Shown here in pieces: positions 1 through 4,512 of a stretch of DNA of 6,632 nt. The notes under the pieces are model-generated. The model was not told where the DNA came from and did not search any database. It was given only the letters and a program-made list of their open reading frames with translations. The position numbers were made by a program, and so were the translations under genes. Where the stretch lies: the NCBI GenBank assembly GCA_031424495.1, contig JANPHP010000428.1, forward strand, positions 1-6,632, in the 5' to 3' direction. Each line of letters starts with the position of its first letter. The stretch's first letter is position 1. This DNA is from JADKCL01 sp031424495. GTDB lineage: Bacteria > Bacteroidota > Bacteroidia > J057 > JADKCL01.

Positions 1-420
1 AGGAAAGTTGGGCAATGTGTAATTGATGTAATAGTAGATGGTGATGTTTTTCCAACCGGGGCTGTTCCATCTGACCATCCAATTATCGAATTCGAGCGGA
101 TAATTGACAAAACCGCATTCGCCTGTGGCCATTATCGCAGAGTGAATGGGGCCAGAGGCTGTGAAGTTTGCGCTGATAACTCCAAGTGCCATGCATCCCG
201 AAGCAGGCCCCCAACTTGGAAAATAAATACAATTGACTTCTACATCGGTATTTACGCAGCCCATAGAGGGCATTTCCACACAGACCCAATTTGGGCATGC
301 TGGAACTTGAGCAATTACTTTGACCGGAATAGTAAGCAAAAGGCCCAAAATCATCAAAGGCAAGATGCCAAAGGTTATGGCTTGAATTACAGCAAGGCTA
401 TTTCGAGTTGGAATGCTCAT
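1..420 (-). CDS. Partial secreted or membrane-anchored protein, N-terminal 140 residues
   Basis: This frame has no stop from the left edge back to its start, so the gene continues out of the window and only the N-terminus is visible. From the ATG at 420-418 the protein opens with a short polar stretch (MSIPTRNS), a long hydrophobic segment (about residues 9-31) and then PVKVIAQVP. This looks like a Sec signal peptide with possible cleavage after VIA (about residue 37); an uncleaved anchor is also possible. The following region has six cysteines (42, 47, 55, 64, 76, 102), which suits an extracytoplasmic protein with disulfides. Many aromatic and Asn residues near residues 112-135 suggest a beta-rich fold. 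An in-frame ATG at 480-478 would add 20 residues. Neither start has a clear ribosome binding site; 420 is preferred because it gives the cleaner signal peptide. It is transcribed divergently from the helix-turn-helix gene at 604. I do not recognise the family. Confidence 0.6.
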   Translation of the reverse strand, partial: MSIPTRNSLAVIQAITFGILPLMILGLLLTIPVKVIAQVPACPNWVCVEMPSMGCVNTDVEVNCIYFPSWGPASGCMALGVISANFTASGPIHSAIMATGECGFVNYPLEFDNWMVRWNSPGWKNITIYYYINYTLPNFP

Positions 421-603
421 CAACCCAAGATAGCAAATTTTGACAATGCACACAATCAAGAGATTTCTATCACGCAACATGCAGGCATGAGATAACCATT
501 CATGCAAGACCAACGAATAGGTGGAAAACTTCTTCTGGCCCACAACGGCCCCCACGTTTGTGGCTTTAGGATTGCTTAGGAACCAAAAATCTAAGGAAAT
601 CAA

Positions 604-960
604 ATGACACGAGAACAATTGCAACAGCTATGCACGGTGGACGATCTTTTGAGGGTGAAGGCGGAAATCTCCACGGAAATCGAGGCGCTCAGCAAAAGCC
701 TCGTTCAGCTTCGCAATGACCTGGCTTCAGCCGGGGTTGTAAAGCCAAAAAGGACGTTCATGACGCCCAAGGAATTTGGAGGGAGGGTTGGTGTCTGTGA
801 GCGGACGGTCATCAACTGGCTTATGGCAGGGGTATTGCGTGGTAGTCAACCAAACGGTGCACACACTGCTTGGATCATTCCGATCAGCGAGATTGAACGG
901 CTTGAAAGGGAGGCACTAGATGAAGCCATTCCTGTAAGGCAATTCGTGAGGAGGCTGTAG
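604..960 (+). CDS. Small excisionase/MerR-type helix-turn-helix protein
   Basis: This is a 118-residue predicted DNA-binding protein. Residues about 1-45 are polar and probably form a helical or coiled-coil segment (EISTEIEALSKSLVQLRNDL). Residues about 53-100 match the layout of helix-turn-helix 17/excisionase-like domains: MTPKEFGGRVGV forms the first helix, CERTVINWLMAGVL the recognition helix, an Asn/Gly/His loop follows, and WIIPISEIERLE gives the usual wing strand and closing helix. The start is supported by AAGGAA at 593-598, five bases before the ATG, one of the best ribosome binding sites in the window. Proteins of this type act as recombination directionality factors of mobile elements or as small transcription regulators. 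No integrase is visible here, so that choice cannot be made. The palindrome-rich region just downstream is a possible target. The DNA-binding call is fairly firm; the specific role is inference. Confidence 0.8.
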   Translation: MTREQLQQLCTVDDLLRVKAEISTEIEALSKSLVQLRNDLASAGVVKPKRTFMTPKEFGGRVGVCERTVINWLMAGVLRGSQPNGAHTAWIIPISEIERLEREALDEAIPVRQFVRRL

Positions 961-1028
961 GCTAACGTGGTTTTGGGGGGTAGGGCACTTGCCGCAAATG
1001 AATCGCTTGCGATGTCGCTATTGCTGGA

Positions 1029-1047
1029 CGATTTTTGTCAAAAATCG
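1029..1047. repeat. Perfect 19-base palindrome, operator candidate
   Basis: CGATTTTTG and CAAAAATCG form a perfect inverted repeat with 9-base arms around a single T. With only one base between the arms it is a better candidate for a dimeric protein binding site than for an RNA hairpin. It is not followed by a T-run on the plus strand, so it is a poor intrinsic terminator for the helix-turn-helix gene that ends 69 bases upstream. Part of the motif (AAAATCG) recurs at 1147-1153 and 1465-1471. Confidence 0.6.
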
Positions 1048-1055
1048 AAAACGCC

Positions 1056-1102
1056 CTTTTCCCGGCTTTTCCTCACTTTTCCTAGCTTTTCTTGGCTTTT
1101 CC
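1056..1102. repeat. Five 10-base-phased CTTTTCC elements
   Basis: Copies of CTTTTCC start at 1056, 1066, 1076, 1086 (last base T instead of C) and 1096. The T4 tracts at 1057-1060, 1067-1070, 1077-1080, 1087-1090 and 1097-1100 are therefore in exact 10-base register, close to one helical turn. The intervening three bases vary. Phased A/T tracts are known to bend DNA, and short iterated elements are known as binding arrays for regulators or replication and partition proteins. Either reading is possible here. Confidence 0.65.
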
Positions 1103-1119
1103 AAGCAGCCAAAAATGCA

Positions 1120-1136
1120 TTTGCATCCTATGCAAA
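1120..1136. repeat. Inverted repeat TTTGCAT/ATGCAAA
   Basis: Seven-base arms (TTTGCAT at 1120-1126 and ATGCAAA at 1130-1136) flank a CCT spacer and match perfectly. It lies just beyond the phased CTTTTCC array. It is a candidate protein binding site, with no direct evidence of function. Confidence 0.45.
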
Positions 1137-1190
1137 CGGCGTCCACAAAATCGCACGCATCGATTTCATATTTCCAGGAAAAATCCACAA

Positions 1191-1217
1191 GACATTTCAA
1201 CGTTTCCAAGAAATGTC
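1191..1217. repeat. Inverted repeat GACATTTC/GAAATGTC
   Basis: Perfect 8-base arms at 1191-1198 and 1210-1217 are separated by 11 bases. A second, nested dyad TTTCC-AA-GAAA (1203-1213) overlaps the right arm, so the element could either fold or bind a dimer. No T-run follows that would make it a terminator. Confidence 0.45.
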
Positions 1218-1364
1218 CATATGATTTGCTTGCATTACCATTAAAGGCCCACACTACGTAGCGGAGGAACGTTTGCCTTGAGCCCATTTCCCACGATTAT
1301 TCTCAAGATTTCAGCAGTTTTTGCCCAAAAAACCGTCCCGAATCCATTCGTATGAAATGTTTCC

Positions 1365-1415
1365 GAAATAGTACGCATTGTTTCGAAACAATGTTGAAAT
1401 TTTGATGAAATAGTA
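1365..1415 (+). repeat. Direct repeat GAAATAGTA flanking the central palindrome
   Basis: GAAATAGTA occurs at 1365-1373 and again at 1407-1415, 42 bases apart (about four helical turns), on either side of the perfect palindrome at 1376-1393. Arranged repeats around a palindrome suggest a composite binding site. This is seen directly; its function is inference. Confidence 0.4.
1376..1393. repeat. Perfect 18-base palindrome, operator candidate
   Basis: CATTGTTTCGAAACAATG is its own reverse complement across all 18 bases, centred on TTCGAA. It lies about 100 bases upstream of the winged-helix gene at 1494. Its size and symmetry fit an operator for a dimeric helix-turn-helix protein. Either of the two flanking small DNA-binding genes could supply that protein, but no direct link can be read from sequence. 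Confidence 0.55.
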
Positions 1416-1440
1416 TCGAAATATTTCTGAATATTTTCAC

Positions 1441-1465
1441 ACCTTTGCCCATCGACCTTTGCCCA
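1441..1465 (+). repeat. Tandem direct repeat ACCTTTGCCCA
   Basis: Two identical 11-base copies (1441-1451 and 1455-1465) are separated by TCG, giving a 14-base period. A partial relative, TTTGCCCAAAA, lies at 1320-1330. They sit immediately upstream of the candidate promoter box and the winged-helix gene, where an activator or repressor site could be expected. Confidence 0.45.
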
Positions 1466-1474
1466 AAATCGGGC

Positions 1475-1482
1475 TAGTTTTG
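1475..1482 (+). promoter_or_regulatory. Candidate Bacteroidota-type -7 box (TAGTTTTG)
   Basis: TAGTTTTG fits the TAnnTTTG -7 consensus described for Bacteroidota promoters. TTTG sequences at 1444-1447 and 1458-1461 could serve as the -33 element, but the spacers (27 and 13 bases) are outside the usual range. If real, transcription would begin only a few bases before the ATG at 1494, which would favour the internal start at 1539 or a nearly leaderless message. This is a weak call that also depends on the host lineage. Confidence 0.25.
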
Positions 1483-1493
1483 AACCAAACTCG

Positions 1494-1964
1494 ATGAAAA
1501 TGGTACACTTTCCCCAAGCAGACGATAAAATCCCGGCTATGAAATGGGCTGGAATCTCAGAAACGCATCTGGAAGCTTTGGAAACAAGACAAATGCGACG
1601 GGTCAAGGCGCTTGAGGAGATGCTTGCAGCTGAACGGCAGGAACTTGCCACTATTATTGCTGTTAGGTCGGGGACGGCCTCACACCAAGGAGCGCAGTTT
1701 GCAATCCAACCTGCGCCGCAGCACTATTCGACCGAGCTGACTTGGAAGGACAAAATCCTATTCGTCGTGAAAGCGGCAGGTAAGCCGATGCACGGCAAAG
1801 AGATAGGGCCAGCTTTGCGGCGCTTGCAGCCGCATGGCTTGAAATTCACCAACCTTGACAACACGGTTTCTGTGCATCTATCGAAGCTTGTGAGTGATGG
1901 GGCACTTGTGCGGATTAAGGTGAAGGGACGGTCGGGGTCGATGTACGGGTTGCCAGAAAACTAA
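1494..1964 (+). CDS. Coiled-coil plus winged-helix (HARE-HTH-like) protein
   Basis: This is a 156-residue predicted DNA-binding protein. Residues about 22-55 are strongly helical and charged (ETRQMRRVKALEEMLAAERQ), suggesting a short coiled coil that could mediate dimerisation. A Gln/Ser/Ala-rich linker follows. Residues about 83-156 resemble a winged helix: TWKDKILFVVKAAGKPMHGKEI looks like the opening helices of HARE-HTH-type domains, then a helix containing TVSVHLSKLVSDGALVRI, and a basic hairpin GRSGSMYGLPEN ending in the typical YGL strand. HARE-HTH domains occur in chromatin proteins and restriction-modification proteins; membership here is by pattern only. The ATG at 1494 has no ribosome binding site; an internal ATG at 1539 (MKWAGISE) is an alternative. 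The gene converges on the putative defence operon with 35 bases between stop codons, so it is not co-transcribed with it. It might regulate the locus, but that is inference. Confidence 0.7.
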   Translation: MKMVHFPQADDKIPAMKWAGISETHLEALETRQMRRVKALEEMLAAERQELATIIAVRSGTASHQGAQFAIQPAPQHYSTELTWKDKILFVVKAAGKPMHGKEIGPALRRLQPHGLKFTNLDNTVSVHLSKLVSDGALVRIKVKGRSGSMYGLPEN

Positions 1965-1999
1965 AAGGGATGGTTTTCGGGATAATGCAATTCGGTGTT

Positions 2000-2596
2000 C
2001 TACGCACACCACCGCCTCACAGCCGCGCAAAACTCCCCAAAACTCGCATTCCCCTTTGCCGCTCGATCAAAATCGGGCATGGCCTGAACGATACCGAGAT
2101 CATCTGTGAAGTCATTGTAGCGGCTGTTGTAATTCGTGATGCGCTCTTTGGGCTTGCTTGGCCCTGCGTCCTTGAATTTTTCAAGTTTGTGCGTGGTCTT
2201 GCCTTGGAAGTAAGCTGTAATGCCCCGACCATCTGCCACGATCCACGATTCCAGCATCTCGTCGATACAGCAAAAAACGATCTTCGCAAGGTCGATTCCC
2301 AAGGCTGCCAATTTCTCAACAAGTTCGCTTTGTGCCTCTGCACATTTCCCTGTGCCATCCCACTTGGGCATCCTATCCCAAATCAAGAATACAACATCAC
2401 AACCAGTCTGTAAGAGTATTTGAGCGACTTCGGGGCCAAGCTCGACGAGGTTCTTCTTATTGGTCATCGTCTCAGGTTTTTCGACCTCCATGCCGGGGCA
2501 GAGCGTTTTGAGCACATGCGGGTAAATCTTCGCATCCGGCCCTTGTGCCGTGCATTCGAGGATCATTCCCGCCTTGATGGGTTTGGACATTTTCAT
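2000..2596 (-). CDS. DUF4276-like protein, candidate TOPRIM-type nuclease subunit
   Basis: The start is placed at the ATG at 2596-2594, which overlaps the upstream ATPase stop codon as ATGA; GGGGAAA lies nine bases before it. A second ATG at 2590 is nearly equivalent. A longer in-frame reading from 2650 would overlap the ATPase gene by 58 bases and is less likely. The product has 198 residues. ILECTAQGPDAKIY (E14) is followed by a hydrophobic strand ending in a conserved-looking Asp (VVFLIWDRMPKW, D74), and IDEMLESWIVAD (112-122) matches the E-x-W-hhAD type motif of DUF4276 proteins. Spaced acidic residues after strands resemble the TOPRIM fold of OLD-family nucleases, which would cut nucleic acid with metal ions. 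DUF4276 genes are commonly found next to AAA_21-type ATPases, as here. The family call is moderately firm; nuclease activity is inferred. Confidence 0.72.
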   Translation of the reverse strand: MKMSKPIKAGMILECTAQGPDAKIYPHVLKTLCPGMEVEKPETMTNKKNLVELGPEVAQILLQTGCDVVFLIWDRMPKWDGTGKCAEAQSELVEKLAALGIDLAKIVFCCIDEMLESWIVADGRGITAYFQGKTTHKLEKFKDAGPSKPKERITNYNSRYNDFTDDLGIVQAMPDFDRAAKGNASFGEFCAAVRRWCA

Positions 2597-3813
2597 TTGG
2601 TAAGTTTCCCCATTGTGTAGAGCTGTCCTGGGCTGAATTTCTCTTTCCAAACCTTGAGTTTGGCATCGTCGTCTGGGATGGAGAAATGGCAGCCTGTCGC
2701 GTCTTTTTCGCAGACCACGATGTTTTGCAACTCGCAGAGGTCAAGGAAATAGGGGCTATGGCTCGTCACGATCACCTGCATTCCCTTGCTATGGTACTCT
2801 TGTTGGATCAGGCTCAAAATGAGGCCAATGGTATGTGGATCAAGGCCGTTTTCGATTTCATCGATGAAAAGCACAGGCGGCTTTTTGGGTAGCACAAATT
2901 GGGAGAGAATGGCAAGTACACGCAACGTTCCGCCTGAAAGCAACCAACCTGGGAGCGGCTTTGCTTGCTCGGCACTTTCCAGCATGGCGAGTTCTACCTC
3001 GCGGTTGAAGCCCTGCGTGACGCTGGGCTGTACATCGCTCACGTAGGGAAGTACGAATTTCATCAGGTCGATGAGGCGGTCCAGGTGTTCTTGGCCTTGG
3101 GAGCGCAGCCAAAGGAGGTATTCGGCGATGTTGCGACCATCGGGGGAGAGGCGTGGGTCGCCTTTTGAAGATGCCTTGGGAACTGGCTTGCCCATGTCCA
3201 GCGGATTCAATTGCAAAAATTGCCACCGTTGAATCACCATCATCAATGAGGTCAATGGGGCCGGGGCGATAGTGTTGTAACGCAGCATTTGCGTGAATAC
3301 CAATCGGTTTGCAGGGCCGTATTCCTCCTTAAAATTGGGAGCGTCGGGTTCATATTGGGTGACAGCCACCCGCACTCCATCGGTCTGCACGTGGGCTACA
3401 TACCACATTTTCCCATCCACATCCAATTTCTCGAACTCTACAATCCATTCATCTTGCGCATTTTGGTTGAGATGAACTTCATGGCGAATGTTCAGAATTC
3501 TTGCACTCGCGAATTGCTGCGTCGTGAGTGTGATTCCTATGACAATGGGTTCAAAACGCTTCTGAAAACCTCGCGCTGTGATGACTGGCTCAGGCAATGG
3601 AGCTTGATAATTTCGCAGGGCGGCAATGCCGCCGATGTGTTGGGCAGCACCATCGAGGCCGAGTTCGATGCATTCTTGTAGGAATTGTAGGGCTTCGATG
3701 ACTGTGCTTTTGCCTGAGCCGTTGTTGCCGATGAGGGCTGTGAACTGTTGTAGGGGGATTGAAGCCAACCTGTGGATGGCTTTGAAGTTTTGGATTTGAA
3801 TTTTGGTGAGCAT
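2593..3813 (-). CDS. AAA_21/ABC-type ATPase, OLD/RloA/PARIS-like
   Basis: This is a complete 406-residue ATPase with all the core motifs of the ABC/SMC-like class. Walker A is GNNGSGKST at 29-37, directly after an N-terminal strand (KIQIQNFKAI). The signature is LLSGGTLRVLAIL at 291-303, Walker B with catalytic Glu is PVLFIDEIENGLDP at 313-326, and the switch histidine is in VTSHSPYFLDL at 349-359. The C-terminus (WKEKFSPGQLYTMGKL) resembles the tail common in AAA_21 ATPases paired with DUF4276 proteins. The insertion of about 250 residues between Walker A and the signature lacks a long coiled coil, unlike Rad50. Related ATPases in OLD, Gabija and PARIS act as sensors or scaffolds that control a nuclease partner. 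The start at 3813 lies 15 bases after the upstream stop and has no clear ribosome binding site. Its stop overlaps the next start (ATGA), implying coupled translation and probably a complex with that product. Confidence 0.88.
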   Translation of the reverse strand: MLTKIQIQNFKAIHRLASIPLQQFTALIGNNGSGKSTVIEALQFLQECIELGLDGAAQHIGGIAALRNYQAPLPEPVITARGFQKRFEPIVIGITLTTQQFASARILNIRHEVHLNQNAQDEWIVEFEKLDVDGKMWYVAHVQTDGVRVAVTQYEPDAPNFKEEYGPANRLVFTQMLRYNTIAPAPLTSLMMVIQRWQFLQLNPLDMGKPVPKASSKGDPRLSPDGRNIAEYLLWLRSQGQEHLDRLIDLMKFVLPYVSDVQPSVTQGFNREVELAMLESAEQAKPLPGWLLSGGTLRVLAILSQFVLPKKPPVLFIDEIENGLDPHTIGLILSLIQQEYHSKGMQVIVTSHSPYFLDLCELQNIVVCEKDATGCHFSIPDDDAKLKVWKEKFSPGQLYTMGKLTK

Positions 3814-3828
3814 TGTTTTCTGTCAAAC

Positions 3829-4503
3829 CTAGAGGATATGGTTGATTTCGATAGTTAGAGTCTCGAAGGGCGAGGTAATCTTCTCTTGCTTCTTCACGCC
3901 ATTTGCGGCGAGGAAATTTAATCTACCACCCTCCACGAAAAGACCTTCCTTACCTACTTCGCATTCCAAGAATCGATCAACAAAAAAGCTCCCAACACCC
4001 GTCTCCTTTCGCCTGATACCGACCAGGTCATTGTCGAGAAAATCTACGCTTGAGATTGCTTTATAGCCAGCGGCTGAATACAACACTATGCAACTTCCTC
4101 CCGAACCCAAAGCTTCCATTTGCTGTGCTTGATTACGGATTCCAGAGCTTCGCGACCAGCCGCCCTTTTTCGCCTGAATCAACATTCCCTTCCTGAAAGC
4201 AACATTGTTCCCTTGGTCGGTGATTTCAATCTGAAAAATCAAGTCTGCCCCTCGATGTTTTTCATACGCTCCTTTGCCTCTCCCGCTAAATTTTTCGTAT
4301 CGAGAATTCCATTTCCACCTATCGTTACCTGATCTCCATTCGGTTTCCTTCATTCTCAAATATCCGAAAAAATCTCCCGTAAGAGTATCCTCATCCGCTG
4401 CACCATCTGGCCAGCCAGTTTCGGCTTCACGGGACTTTTCAAGAAGGTGTTCACCTATTTCAGTAAACAAACCTTGCGGAATCAGTTCTTTGATAGTTGC
4501 CAT
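3829..4503 (-). CDS. Candidate PD-(D/E)XK nuclease paired with the SMC-like ATPase
   Basis: This is a 224-residue protein without a name I recognise, but with a motif order typical of restriction-endonuclease-fold enzymes. An acidic helix EDTLTGDFFGYL lies at 38-49, GADLIFQIEI at 85-94 carries the Asp (D87), and MLIQAKK at 107-113 supplies the (Q)xK element (Q110, K112). QAQQM at 125-129 recalls the Gln-containing helix that often follows. No signal peptide or membrane segment is visible, so it should be cytoplasmic. The ATG at 4503 is well supported: AGGAAA lies five bases upstream and overlaps the stop codon of the preceding gene, suggesting coupled translation. The stop is 15 bases before the AAA_21 ATPase start. 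By analogy with Lamassu or SbcCD, the SMC-like ATPase may gate this nuclease. That role is inference, and the fold call needs a profile search. Confidence 0.65.
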   Translation of the reverse strand: MATIKELIPQGLFTEIGEHLLEKSREAETGWPDGAADEDTLTGDFFGYLRMKETEWRSGNDRWKWNSRYEKFSGRGKGAYEKHRGADLIFQIEITDQGNNVAFRKGMLIQAKKGGWSRSSGIRNQAQQMEALGSGGSCIVLYSAAGYKAISSVDFLDNDLVGIRRKETGVGSFFVDRFLECEVGKEGLFVEGGRLNFLAANGVKKQEKITSPFETLTIEINHIL

Positions 4504-4512
4504 ATCTATTTC

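Larger units (their letters stand above)
961..1493. other. Gene-poor, palindrome-rich intergenic region
   Basis: These 533 bases lie between two genes for small DNA-binding proteins, and no reading frame here has a protein-like composition or a ribosome binding site. What can be seen is repeated structure: a perfect palindrome at 1029-1047, five CTTTTCC-type elements in 10-base register at 1056-1102, inverted repeats at 1120-1136 and 1191-1217, a perfect palindrome at 1376-1393, a direct repeat GAAATAGTA at 1365-1373 and 1407-1415, and a direct repeat ACCTTTGCCCA at 1441-1451 and 1455-1465. Short imperfect dyads TTTCC(n0-2)GAAA recur at 1171-1181, 1203-1213 and 1360-1368. This density is more typical of an operator cluster, a partition or recombination site, or an origin-like region than of a plain spacer. 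Which of these applies cannot be told by reading. Confidence 0.6.

Noticed and set aside
83..298. 71-codon minus-strand frame starting MPKLGLCGN
   Set aside because: It lies inside the longer open frame 420-1, which has a signal peptide; the 71-codon reading has no domain or ribosome binding site.
1029..1047. The palindrome as an intrinsic terminator of the helix-turn-helix gene
   Set aside because: The stem is AT-rich with a one-base centre, and an A-rich rather than T-rich stretch follows on the plus strand.
967..1287. Overlapping small frames on both strands of the intergenic region
   Set aside because: Their composition is driven by the T-rich phased repeats, none has a ribosome binding site, and they overlap each other.
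1056..1415. CRISPR array
   Set aside because: The repeats are far too short, the 10-base period leaves no room for spacers, and there are no cas genes.
1241..1651. 136-codon minus-strand frame
   Set aside because: It runs antisense across the start of the winged-helix gene, has a low-complexity Ser/Ala start and resembles no family.
1994..2010. Possible terminator hairpin GGTGT/ACACC between the convergent genes
   Set aside because: The stem is only 5 bases with a 7-base loop and no T-run on either strand.
1970..2413. 147-codon plus-strand frame
   Set aside because: It is antisense to the DUF4276-like gene, which has clear family motifs and an ATGA-coupled start.
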